From the NCBI RefSeq assembly GCF_033439725.1, contig NW_026944384.1:1116001-1180000 (forward strand): 64,000 nt of DNA, read 5' to 3'. Origin of the DNA: Neurospora tetraspora. Taxonomy: Eukaryota; Ascomycota; Sordariomycetes; Sordariales; Sordariaceae. A program made the translations under genes and the position numbers. Below the pieces are notes generated by a model that searched no databases, was not told where the DNA came from, and saw only the letters and a list, made by a program, of their open reading frames with translations. Position 1 is the first letter of the stretch. Each line of letters starts with the position of its first letter. This document shows positions 44,430 through 55,640 of the stretch, in pieces.

Positions 44430-46640
44430 TATTAAGAAGATAGATCTAGAAGACCTAGAGCGGTTGTTGAGCTTCGTCTTTATTGTCCTAACCTATATAT
44501 CGATAGCTAAAATATTCCCTAAAATGATAATTATCGATAATACATATAGTACTAACCGGTTTAATTATCCGTTTTATTAAATTTCGAGCGTATCCTTTGT
44601 TAGTTTAATATTTAATTATATCTTTGGCATTATTAACGATAAAAAGGAGGTAACTTTTAACTCCCTAATCGAAGCTACCTATAAACTAAGATTACGATAT
44701 AATCTATTAACTCCTTCTATTATTATTATAAATAAATATAAAGAAATAAAGTAGGCTTTAGGAAAAGTATTCCCTAATATTTAATAATAACTCTATTTAT
44801 TCTATATTATTAAAAAAGTACTATTTAATACGAAAAAGAAGTAGAAGAAGTATAAGGGTAATAACAAGGATAACTTTAAAGACGATGAAGAGGGTAAAGA
44901 TAATTAGGAGAATCCGGTTTCTTTCGATCTAATTAATTAAGGAATTTACTCATCCGTACAAACTAGCGGTACCCCTAGCAAATCCACGATTACGGGCAAA
45001 ATTACTAAAATTACCAACGATCCCTATAGTATTGTAGCTATATTTAAATTTATAATGTACGCCAAAACCGAACTAGAATTCTAAGTAGTTTGGGAGAGGT
45101 TAAAGAAACAATTTGAAGGTCAAATACTAGTTCTTCGATACATCCAGAAGAATTGGCTCCCTATTAAAAATCAATAAGCATATTATTATATTAGGAGATA
45201 TAAGAACTATAGTATTAAAATTACATTGCCAATTGAATCGAACAACCTCAATATTAAGAATTACCTTCTTAACGGTAATAGCGATATTTACAAACTAATT
45301 ATTACCATCGTAGAAATGGCTACTAGTCAATACTAAACCTTTTAAGAGAGACTCGTACGCTAATAAACCCGCCAGCGATAAAAGTATATCGACCGTACGT
45401 ATTTAAATAAATTACCGCTATAAATTAATTACGTTGCCTTCGAATTAATTAATCACGAATACCTTTAAACAAATAAGGGCAGGCGTAGTAACCCGCCTAC
45501 TCTAGAGCCCTACAATGAGGAGTATAGTATCCTTGCCTAATATAGACTGCCTTATTATTATATTATATTTAATAAGATAATTATAACGAAGATTCTAAAA
45601 CTTACTTACGTACACCTTCGCTAGTATTATAGAGAGCCCTTTATACGTACTATATTTATGAGAAAGTCTTTTCGCACCGTCGTGAAAGTCTTCAGGCACC
45701 GTCGACCCACCCTCCCCCCACCCTTCCCGCCCACGTTCTACCCTTCCCGCTTTTCCGACCAATGAAAATCGGTGCATCCAAAGCGCGGACCACCCTCGCC
45801 TTAGCGTGGTATTCTTTCATAGATTTCGCTTAGAAATCTAGGCATTACATTATTTCATAGCATGATATTAGATTGCAGTACCCGCCCAAATGTATACTCC
45901 TATAACTATTATTTGAGGCATGTGCCAGAATAATCGCTAAGTCAGACTGGGTGGTTAGTGTAACCCCTAGATGCGTGTAATGGCCTGAAATCTGGGAGCT
46001 TGGCGGGCGCGGTACGAAGGGGATCGGTGCGAGGTGGAGACAATGTAGTCCGCGCTTTGGATGCACCGATTTTTATTAGTCGGGAAAGCGGGAAGGGTGG
46101 GTCGACGGTACCTAAAGACTTTCACGACGGTTCGAAAAGACTCTCATATTTATAGCCCTATTTATTATTCTATATATGATTATTAATCAGTAATTTTTCT
46201 ACAGAATTTTTATAATTTCTACCTTCGCTTTCGAAACCTTCGCGTTACGGCTACCGGTCGTAGCCATACTAAGAATTCTATTAAAGCTATTCCTAACGAC
46301 TATACCCTTCCTATAAATACGAAATAAAAAATTCCTAAAACCCCCAAGACACCTAAGAAGTAAAAAGAAAAAGCTACATCTATACTTAATTTAAGGAAGG
46401 GAAGTAAGAAGGCTATACTAACGTTAAAGAGTAAGAAAGGGAGTAAAAAGGCTAAGCCCATCAAATAGAGTAACTTCCATAACCTGCCTCGCTTGTAGCC
46501 CAATATTCGGCGTAAGCTATTTTATTAGGAGAGCAACGATATCGACGAACTTACTTCCAATTCTACTAAACGTAAGCGCGTACGGGAGCCGGTTAGCTCT
46601 AATATTTCAAACTATAGTAGCGAGTCGGAGGCAATATTAG
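44430..46640 (+). pseudogene. MULE-A transposase pseudogene
   Basis: This is a Mutator-superfamily DDE transposase remnant. The first catalytic motif is intact at 44,536-44,559 (D-N-T-Y-S-T-N-R), followed by F-N-Y-P-F and, near 44,640, E-V-T-F-N-S-L-I-E-A. L-G-K-V-F-P-N-I comes near 44,760 and K-K-V-L-F-N-T-K-K-K near 44,815. The post-core region (45,050-45,330) has R-L-K-K-Q-F-E-G-Q and R-Y-I-Q-K-N-W. After the MULE-C insertion the linker (46,220-46,480) is Lys/Pro-rich with K-T-P-K-T-P-K-K, and an acidic and basic tail follows. Stops are frequent but fewer than in the helicase. A second, minus-strand remnant of the same gene lies at 10,676-12,170. The start is not defined. Confidence 0.72.
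45660..46145. mobile_element. MULE-like non-autonomous element, family C, 486 bp
   Basis: The ends are long imperfect inverted repeats (left about 45,660-45,792, right about 46,041-46,145). They start GAGAAAGTCTTTTCG and GAGAGTCTTTTCG and share CACGACGGT/ACCGTCGTG, GTCGACCCACCC and CGGTGCATCCAAAGCGCG. The left arm has about 30 extra bases of C-rich duplication. A perfect 8-bp duplication, ATATTTAT (45,652-45,659 and 46,146-46,153), flanks it. The interior has no coding sense; overlapping open frames there are chance. It splits the MULE-A transposase remnant and shows little RIP. The 8-bp duplication plus long TIRs favour the Mutator superfamily over hAT. Confidence 0.78.
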
Positions 46641-46689
46641 GAAGTAACTAGAAGCTTAGCCTTTCATTTCTAGAGCTAGTACTAAATTA

Positions 46690-46990
46690 TATTCAAATAG
46701 CTATACCAGAACTAGAATCAGAATTAGATTTAGATTTAAACTCTCTACTCCCGCTTTTAGAGCTCCCGCCTCTAGAATTCCCGCCTCTAGAACTCTCTCT
46801 AAAAGTCTCTCTAAAATTTTCTCTAGAATTAGAGCTATAACTAGAATTCTTACCCTCTATAGAGCCCTCCCTAGAACTAGAGCCCTCTCTAGAGCTAGAG
46901 CTAGAGCTAGAGTACAATTTCTCGTTTAAAAAGCAATAGTCAAAGTAATAGTAGTCCTCTCTAGAGCTAGTGCTAAATTATATTTAAGTA
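46690..46990. repeat. CTAGAG-rich minisatellite in the MULE-A tail
   Basis: Repeats of CTAGAG and AGAGCTAG variants, homologous to 10,700-10,975 in the inverted copy. In the transposase direction they read Leu/Glu-rich or Ser-rich depending on the frame. Confidence 0.6.
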
Positions 46991-47514
46991 GTTACACTAG
47001 AACTCTCGTCTCCAAAGCTAGAGTTAAACTCTATTTAAGTAACTACACTAGAATCGAACTCTCCCGTTAAGCAAGCGGTTAAACGTAAAAGAAGTAGGGC
47101 TCAAGTAGGTTTACTAGCCTCCAAGGTTCTAATTATACAAAGTAGTCGTATAAGCAAACCTAATCAGCAACCTTAAAAATACTATACTAAGTATTACGAA
47201 ATTCAATTTAGTACTATAGTCTTTCGTAGTATAAATAAATGCTATAGAATTATCCCACATACAAAACATTATATACCATAGAAATCTCTATACAGAACTA
47301 TATCGTTGAACATCGCTATTATTTTTTATATACATATAACGCGACTTGTAACGCCCTGGAATTTACCATATAAACGCTATTTTACATCAAAATAACGTGC
47401 CAAGGCTTGAAATATGGGTGCCCGTATAGGGATGGGTGCCCGTGTAAGACGACCCGGGTGCCCGCGGATGAAATGCCGTTAAATATGAGGTATGATCTTT
47501 ATTATTGTACGAGG

Positions 47515-47715
47515 GAAGTAGGAAAGGTATGCGCAGCCAGGGCAGATATAGGGTACGGGTGAGATCCACTTAGTTGGGTGGATCTACCCCGTAACCGCTA
47601 CTAAAGCTGAGCCTAGAGTGCCATAGCAATGGCTGCAGCTGAGCCGCAGTGCAGCATTGGCCAATGGCACGACTGGCACAGGGCATTTGATCTAGCCCTG
47701 TGATAGTTAGAATAG
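47515..47715. other. GC-rich island with a hairpin
   Basis: About 200 bp of normal GC right of the MULE-A end, with a perfect 7-bp stem hairpin (GATCCAC...GTGGATC, 47,563-47,584) and many CpA/TpG. No gene or element end is recognised. Confidence 0.4.
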
Positions 47716-48292
47716 ATAAAGACATTATTTATATGTATAAAGGCAGAATCGTCTAAATATTTCCTTAAAATAGAATTAATACATTTTTAAAAGGTAATTA
47801 AAGCGCTGCTAAGACTGAAAAGGGTAATTATTTATTCGAATAGTCCGAATTACGTAATAAAAACTTTTTTCTACTCTTTACTTATCGCTATCCTAATTTT
47901 ATGGAAGCGCTTATATAATATTAGTCATTATTAATTATTTAATACTTTTTAAATTCCGAAATATTCCCTTAATAAAGGGGAAGGGGTAATAATTAAATTT
48001 AATAATAATATTAAATTTCTTATAATTATAATAGAAACGTAAACTACTTCCCGGCTTCCTTAGAAATAATATAAAAGCCGCTATTTCCGAACAATTAGGT
48101 TTAATAAAACCTTTATCGAATAAATCTTTCAATATCTTCTTTAATACTAAGAACTCTTTACACGATATATTATATAGTAAACCTACCGGTATTAAAAGGT
48201 TATTCCCGTTTATATCCCTGATAATTTTGATATAATAATTAATAATAAACTTATATAAATTCAATTTATTAACTTCCAATTTTATAAATAAT

Positions 48293-48494
48293 TGTCATGG
48301 GGCCAAGGCCCGGGCTATAGCGCTCTGGTTAACGACTAGAGCTATTATAAAGCGCCGTAGCTATGTCCGTACAGCCCCCATCAAAACCACGCATCTCCGG
48401 TAAAACCGCCTCTCAAACAGAACTTTCCTTCTTCATAGAACCTTAATTAAATTATACAACCAACACCTATATTAACCGTACTATCCCCATTACA
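48293..48494 (+). repeat. 5' LTR of the complete Gypsy
   Basis: 202 bp, starts TGTCATGGGG and ends CCATTACA. It keeps more C and G than its partner at 55,261. Confidence 0.85.
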
Positions 48495-51400
48495 TCAAAT
48501 TTTATTATAATAGACCTAATAGACTAAAATAAACAACCGCTATAACAATAGTAATAAGGCCTACTTGCTTAAATAGCTATAAATAGAATTCTTATAAAGT
48601 TCTCCGCTATTATAGCCGCTGTAGCCGTAAAATAAATAAAAAATTACGAAGAGAGAAGCTGCACGCTTCGTATAAGAGAAATAAAATTTCGCTGAAACGC
48701 TATTTACTAATAATGTATTCGCCTAAGTAATAAACATAACATTTAATATATAACCTACGATTTAAAATTAATAGAACCCCCTTAATATTAATATAACCGC
48801 CGTAACAACTACTACTACCCCGAGTACTACAATAAATACTATACAAAAAACTGCTCCTTATTGCAATTTTAGGTATAAAAATATCTATTAACCGAAATAA
48901 AATAGAACCCCCTCTATATTTAATTTCTATATTACCCGACTACGCCTTATATACAAAGAAAAAAGGTTGGCGGGAACTATTACTAACAATAAATCGGGCT
49001 AATTAATACTATTAAACGCCCTCCCGGCTAATAAAATGATTAAAGTAAAAACTTTCTAGCGCTGTAGTAATATTAATGGTATTTATAAACCCGAAGATGT
49101 CTTTAATTACTTCGAATTAGTCTTCGGCAATAAAAACGAAAAAGAATTAGCCCTAACCCGCCTACGTAGTATATAATAGAAAGAGAACCAATCCCTATTG
49201 GACTAACTCCTTACGTTCGAAAAGAACCTTATGAAAATTAAAAGCCTTATTAAAAAAATTAATTCTAAATTAATTTAATTAACGACTTCTATACCTAACG
49301 CTCTCTATAACTAATTAATTATAATTTATATACCCGAAACCTACGACCTTTATATTAAGTAATTAAAAGATATTATATAAAAGCTTAATGCTAATAAAGC
49401 CTTCCGTAATTTTGGGGGTAATAATAAAAAATATAATAATCGTCGTTAGAATTCCCTTTCCTAACGCAACCCTACCCCTACCATTAAATACCCTAAAAAT
49501 ATAAATAATAATATTATAATAGGCTATATTAAAATAAAGGGCAACTTTAATAATAAGGACGCTAAACGTACCAAGTAAATTTCCCAAAATAAAAGAAATA
49601 AATACTATATTTGAAATCTCTATTTCTATTAAAAAAATAATAAATATATAATCGGTAACTATATATACTAAGCGACGCAACGTCCCCCTATTAATATTAA
49701 ATCTACTAAAATTAAGCCTAAAGTAAAACCTACATTAAAAAATAATAATAAATATTCTTCCTCTAAAAAATCGGAAAAGAAATAGCTCCCTTACGAAGTC
49801 GAATAAAAGAATATTTTAAAATACTAAGTAAGAAAGCGGGAACTAAAAGCTTCCTAAGACCTATAAAAATAAATATTATTAAAATACTTATCTTTATTAA
49901 TAATAAAAAATCGTTGCTATACCCTTATTAATAAAGATTGCCAATACTATACTGTAACTAGTAAAGGTATTATTAAAAAATTAAAAATTCCTGTTATACC
50001 CATACTTAAAAGATAAATATAAAGAGCCTTAATTAAAATAGAAGGGGTAGAAATTAAAAGGATTATTTATTCTAAGGTAAATATTTATAAGTACGAATCT
50101 ATTATTTATATTTATATAATCCTTTAATTAAAATTCCCTATTATTCTAAAGAAATTGTAATTAATTACTATAAAGGCTTACTCTATCCTTTATAAACATA
50201 AATTTTAGTATAAAGTAACCGGTTATTAAATCCGGTATTTAGAATATTTCCTAAAAACTTTCTCCTTAAAACCTAAAGAGTTTAGAAAAGTAATATATTA
50301 TTTAATAACTACATTTATAATTATAATAAATAAAATTAGGAAAAAGACTAATTAATAAGCTGTAAAATTAATAATATTTATGATAAACCTACGAAACATC
50401 GAGAAAGCCTTCAAACTTAAAATTAATATAATAAATAAAGAATTATAAGAAAGTAATCCTTATAAAAATATATAATTACTTATTCGTTTAGAAGTAAAAG
50501 GAGGCCGATAAAATTAATCCTAACCGCCTGAATGTCGATGATAAGATCGAATTCAAAAAAATTAAAAACGGTAAACAATTGCCTTTCCTTTATAATTACC
50601 TTTATAATATATTATAGAAAGAATTCTTAATGTTAAAAAGAACTTTTAAAGACCTTTTTAATAAGAGTTTTATCCGTACTAATTATTTAATTACCGCCGT
50701 ATTATTTCTCTTTATTAAAAAATTAGGAAGAAGTTTTTAGTTCTATTATAATTATAAAACCTTTAATATTATTATTAGAGTAAACCGGTACTTATTACCC
50801 TTAATTAAAGAAACGTTTAAAATTATCGCTAAAGTAAAATAATTTATTAAAATAAATATTATATAAATATTTTATGAAATTTGTATAACCGAAGGAGAAG
50901 AAAGGAAAATAATACTTTAAACTTAATATAAATTATTTAAATAATTAGTTATGCTTTTGGGATTATTAAAAATATTAATAATATAATAACAGTATATTAA
51001 TAATATACTAATTTTCTTATTAAATTCTAAAGTAAATTATTTAATAAAGGTGTATAAAATTATTACATGTATAATTATTGTAAAGTTTTATTTAAATTCT
51101 AAAAAAGATAGAGATTTGTAATAAAGAGTATTAAATAATTATAAATATTAATGTTTAAGCGGACCTAGAGAAGATCAAAGTAATTATCGAATAGGAAGTA
51201 TTTATATTTTAAAAAGGGGTATGAAATTTCTTTAAATTTATTAATTATTACCAAATATTTATTAAAAACTTCTCCTCGATTGTAAGGCTGCTAATAGCTT
51301 TTATAAATAAAGGGGTCCCCTTCGAATAGACCGAATAATATAATATAATTTTTAAAGAATTAAAAGAATTATTTGTTAAAACTCCTATTTTACCCAATAG

Positions 51401-53628
51401 AATCCTAATTTACTTACTTTCCTAAAAGTAAATTATAATAATTATAATTTCGGTAATATCCTTATTTAAAAGAAGAATAAGTAAAAAACGGCGGTTATTT
51501 ATTATTCTTAAAAGTTTACCCCTACCGAATATAATTATCCTATTTATAATAAAGAAATATTTATAATTATTGAATATATAAAGGGATAATTTATAAAATT
51601 TAAAAGCTATAAAAAATTCGTTATTATTATTAACTATTATAATTTCGAATACTTTATAGAAAAGTAGAAATTTTCTAAATAGTAAGCGTAATAAATTGAA
51701 TTTTTCTTACAATTCAATTTCAAATCCTCTATCGCCCGGAGAAATTCGCTGTAATTCCTAATATTCTATCTTATCGGGACTAGGACCGCTTAAACAAAGA
51801 AGATATAAAAGTTAAGGAAATATAATTAATTACTTAATTTACTTTTAAAAATTATATTCGTTTAATTACCTCTTCTATTATAATAAAGGAAGATATAAAA
51901 ATATTTAAAAGTCCGGATTTACAATAACTCTTCGAAAAAATCTCTTAAAAAAACAAAATCTACTAAATAATTTACTAAACCGTTATTGATAAAAATAAAA
52001 CCCTTCTAATCTCTACACAAAGTTTAAAGATTTAATTTAGTAAATTTATTATTAATAGGTAAAATAAATTATATTACAAAACCGTATTTAAATCCTAGGA
52101 ACCTTTATTATTACCGAAGTTATAATTCTATATATATCCTTAAAAGAAATTAAAAAGAATGTTCTCCGTACCCGTATTATTTAAAAAGTATATAATTCGA
52201 AGATTCTTGATTATCCCGGAAAAAAGGGTACTATTTATATAATACATAACAATTTCTATTAGCCGCTAATAAATATTTATATCCGTCGGTTTTTAATTAA
52301 TTACGATATTTATAGTAAAGTAAAGTATTAAAGAAATTAGAAGAGAAGGTTATTAAAACCTTTTCCTATCCTCAATTATTTCGTTAAGGATATTTAAATA
52401 AATTTTATTACTAATCTCCCCCTTATAAGAAACTATATTAATTTCTTCGTTATTAAAAATAAATTTAGTAAATTGGTGATCTTAAAATTAATATTTATTA
52501 TAAAAGTGAAATAACAGCGGAAGATCTTTTTAATTATGTTATATAATATTATAAATAGTTGCAATTTATTATTAGTAAGAAAAATATTAATTGGACTAGC
52601 CGATTTTAAAAATATTTTTACGATTTACTAAGTATTGATTAATCTTTAAATACCGTTTTTTACCCTTAAATTAATAGTAGCCCTAAAAGAATAAACTAAA
52701 AGGTATAAACCTTCCTAAAAATCTTTATCAACTATATCTAAAATAATTAGGATTATTAATACCGCTATTAATATATTTCTATTCTTCACTACTTACAATT
52801 ATTACCTGTAATCTCTAATAAATAGCCTTAATAATTCTTTTACTAGAAGGAGATTTTAAAAACCTATAAGTAAAAATTTAAAATTTCGTCGCAATACTAT
52901 AATGAATTATGAATCTATATTAAACAATTATAATAATCTCCGTATAAAAGTAGGAATATTTTACTAATTATAAAAAGTAATTAATGAAAATCTTTAAAAT
53001 AAAGGATGAAATCTTATTAAATTTTAAAAATTTTATTATAATTCGCCTTAAGAAAAAATTCGATTAAATCTACGTAAAGTATATAATATTTAAAATTCTT
53101 AACACTTTTATGATAGAATTTTCCGACCTCTTATTAAAAGTCTTTCATAAATTCTATATAAATCTATTTAGGAAAGCTCGTAAAGACCCTTTACTAGGTT
53201 AAATTACTACCAATTCCTAACCGCTAACTATTATAATAAATAAGGAGAAAGAGTATTATATAAATAAAATTCTCTACTATACGACTAAAAAAAGTCGTAC
53301 AATAATTTTAATTAATTAAATTAATTAAGTATAATAATTGTAAGAACTATTAGAAGAGTCCGCTGGTATAACGGCCTTAAATTATTTCGAAATAAAATAT
53401 AATTTAGCGGATATTAATAATAATTTAATCGAATATTTTAATAGAGAATATAAGAAGTAATAAAAACCGTAATAAAAAAAGAAAGAAAAAGGGTAGTAAA
53501 TATTAATTTTAAATTTTTCTAATTTTTCTTTAATATTTTATACTTTTATTTATTTTTAATCTCTATAACTTTTAACCGCTTTTTGAATAATTTAAAGCAA
53601 GCTATTAATTTTACTATAATAAATTTTT

Positions 53629-54302
53629 AGGAAGATAGTTCAATTAGGAAGATTTGGACTTAATTTACCTTACGGTTGTTTTTATAAAATCGTAGGTTCG
53701 AATCCCGCTCCCCTCTCTTTTATACGATCTTTTCTAATTCTTAGATCGAATAGAATTCTTCCCCTACCCTACGTACGTAATTAAATTTATAGGGCTTTCC
53801 CTAATTTAAAACTTTAAATACCCCGCCGAAAAGTAGATTCGGGTCGATTCTCCCTACTTCGAAAAATAATTATCCCGTTCGATAATACGATAATTCTTCC
53901 GCCTAATTAGAGTACGATTCCCTAATAATAAGTAAGGTAACGCTTACCCCTCGCCTCTACTAACCGGGGCCTTCGGACTAATTACGAAGAAAGTACGATA
54001 ACGAAATTCGTAAGACCCTTTTACCCTCCCCTTCCCCGAAGCAGTACCCTAATGATAAAACGTATTTAATTAACGATAAGGACCGAGGGTAAGGGTAGAG
54101 GGGTTGAGAAGGATTAGAGGAAATCGGAAGGAAGGTTTGGGATTGAATAAAGATAAATATTAGATGTAAAGACGCGGGAGGTTTTCATCCGGTATTCGGC
54201 GATATACGGTTTTTCCGCCCGGCTTTGAACGACGAAGGACCGTATGCCTAAATAGGCGACTAGTTAGATTAGACAGTCAAGTGTGAATAAGATCATTATT
54301 AT
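53629..54302 (+). mobile_element. tRNA-headed SINE, copy 3
   Basis: This is the third copy of the SINE, inside the 3' non-coding part of the complete Gypsy. Box B (53,695-53,705) is intact while box A (53,636-53,647) has lost its last G's to A. The body and the ATT tail match copies 1 and 2. The flanking duplication is 14 bp with three C/T differences between the two sides (53,615-53,628 and 54,303-54,316), so mutation of the RIP type continued after insertion. It is the most RIP-affected copy at its head. Confidence 0.78.
53636..53705 (+). promoter_or_regulatory. Box A (decayed) and box B of SINE copy 3
   Basis: Box B matches the consensus completely. Box A reads TAGTTCAATTAG, where the ending GG has become AG and another G has become A. 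Confidence 0.6.
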
Positions 54303-54316
54303 TATAATAAACTCCT

Positions 54317-55230
54317 TAAAAAGAAAGGTTGGGGTCGAGGGAATAGCCGGAATAATAAGAGCGGTAAGGGTCGGAAGAGGAGTAGTAACGTCGCTAGAGG
54401 CCGAAAAAAAATAACTATACTCCTATTTAAAAATTTCGGTTAACCGAAATTTATTTTACAGAAGCAAATGAAATAAAAGCAACTTACGCAAAAATAACAT
54501 TATTTTTGTATAATTCGGTAGTATAATATTAAGTAATTATAATTATATAAACGTACCCGAAAACCTTCGTCTTTACTTTATTAGAAATCGCTATTTCCTA
54601 GATTACGGCGAATTTCTAAATTAAAGACGAAGCCTAATCGTAGTATTTATTATTATTATAATAGGCTATATACGCCTAATTTCCCGGTTTAATATAATAT
54701 TCATACGGAATATTCAAATACAAAATATATAAGACTTTAGAAAGGTCACAATCCGCCTAAAGAATAAGTAAAGTCAATAACAATATTTTAAAATAAGAGC
54801 GATAAAGAAGATTTATTAGTAAATATTTAAATTTAATAAATTTAAATTTTTTTAAAATAGCGACGGGGTTTTTAATATACCTATAATAGGTAGCGGCCTC
54901 CTAAGAAAGGGATCAAGAGCCGCACTCAAATAGCGAGGACGAAACTTTACACTCAAATGGCTAAAATATGGACGGGGACGGCTCGGAGGAAATCAAAAAA
55001 AGTATGTACCTAAATTAGGAAAGGTAAGCGAAGAATTAGATAAGGGATAGTAATACTTACTTTGATAATTTAAACGACAATTAAAGAAAGAAAAAAGAGG
55101 AAAGGAAAAAAAGAGGGAAAAGAAGTTGGAAGAGGGGTTTTTATATATAATTCTAAAAGTACGTGTATACGTACGCTATTACCTACTACCTATTACCTTC
55201 GTCGGTCGAAATAGAAGGAGCGAACGTGTA
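54317..55230 (+). other. 3' non-coding region of the complete Gypsy
   Basis: AT-rich text between the SINE and the polypurine tract. It includes purine-rich stretches (about 55,060-55,130) and an interrupted palindrome around TTCGGTTAACCGAA (54,436-54,450). No frame is recognised. Confidence 0.4.
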
Positions 55231-55257
55231 GAAGGGCAGGAGGGGGGAAGAGGAAGG
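55231..55257 (+). promoter_or_regulatory. Polypurine tract before the 3' LTR
   Basis: Twenty-six of 27 bases are purines. It lies within a few bases of the 3' LTR start, as needed for plus-strand priming in LTR elements. Confidence 0.7.
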
Positions 55258-55260
55258 TAA

Positions 55261-55462
55261 TATTATAAGGCCAAAGCCCGGGCTATAGCGCTCTAATTAT
55301 CGACCAGAGCTATTATAAAGCGCCGTAGCTATATCCGTACAACCCCTATCAAAACTATACATCTCTAATAGAGCCGCCTCTTAAATAGAACTTTCCTTCT
55401 TTATAGAACTTTAATTAAACTATACAACCAACACTTATATTATCCGTGCTATCCCCGTTACA
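55261..55462 (+). repeat. 3' LTR of the complete Gypsy
   Basis: 202 bp, partner of 48,293-48,494, ending CCGTTACA. It is more TpA-rich than the 5' copy. Confidence 0.85.
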
Positions 55463-55640
55463 ATAATAATAATATAAAGTTATAGAATTTTATAGGGATG
55501 ATCTTCTTAAATTTAGCCTTTATTTTCAATTTTTTCGGCGCGAAGGCCTTCTTTAGGTTTTATATCGAAACTATTATAATTAGAACGACGTGATTTTTTA
55601 AAAATTATAAACGTAATTAATAAAATATATAGCCCCTACT

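Larger units (their letters stand above)
44270..47477 (+). mobile_element. MULE family A remnant with transposase and right end
   Basis: This is the plus-strand remnant of the probable autonomous member of family A. The right end (about 47,395-47,477) has the inverted-repeat signature of the family: GGTGCCCG blocks and GATGAAATGCC at the edge. The left end was not found, so it is incomplete or its left TIR is lost. The transposase runs about 44,430-46,640, followed by a Ser-rich repeat tail (46,690-46,990) and a basic stretch with S-S-R-I-S-K-P-N near 47,140. Two other elements touch it: the 914-bp derivative just upstream and a 486-bp MULE-C inside. Confidence 0.65.
48293..55462 (+). mobile_element. 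Gypsy retrotransposon, structurally complete, 7.17 kb, dead
   Basis: This is a full-length plus-strand Gypsy element with two 202-bp LTRs (48,293-48,494 and 55,261-55,462) and a perfect 5-bp target duplication, ATAAT (48,288-48,292 and 55,463-55,467). A polypurine tract lies just before the 3' LTR. In order: gag-like text (about 48,780-49,680) with a knuckle-like area near 49,600-49,650, protease (about 49,880-50,200), reverse transcriptase (about 50,550-51,250), RNase H (about 51,350-51,750), integrase (about 52,150-53,050) and a short C-terminal part possibly chromodomain-like (53,200-53,460). It is broken by dozens of changes throughout. The LTRs differ at about 29 sites by eye, about 27 of them transitions, as RIP produces, so no age in years can be drawn. 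It is younger than the Gypsy it splits and older than the SINE at 53,629. Confidence 0.85.
47735..55640 (-). mobile_element. Older Gypsy RT fossil split by a younger Gypsy
   Basis: A minus-strand Gypsy reverse transcriptase lies in two pieces, 47,735-48,287 and 55,468-55,640. The two are contiguous once the 48,293-55,462 element and its ATAAT duplication are taken out, because the reading upstream of the RT (A-P-K-K-L and F-Y-N-F at 55,560-55,470) leads into the piece at 48,280. The left piece holds the best-preserved RT stretch in the window (about 48,190-47,950), with V-G-L-L-Y-N-I-S and the palm-entry F-I-K-P. It is broken by several to many changes and is the oldest layer of this nest. 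Confidence 0.7.
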
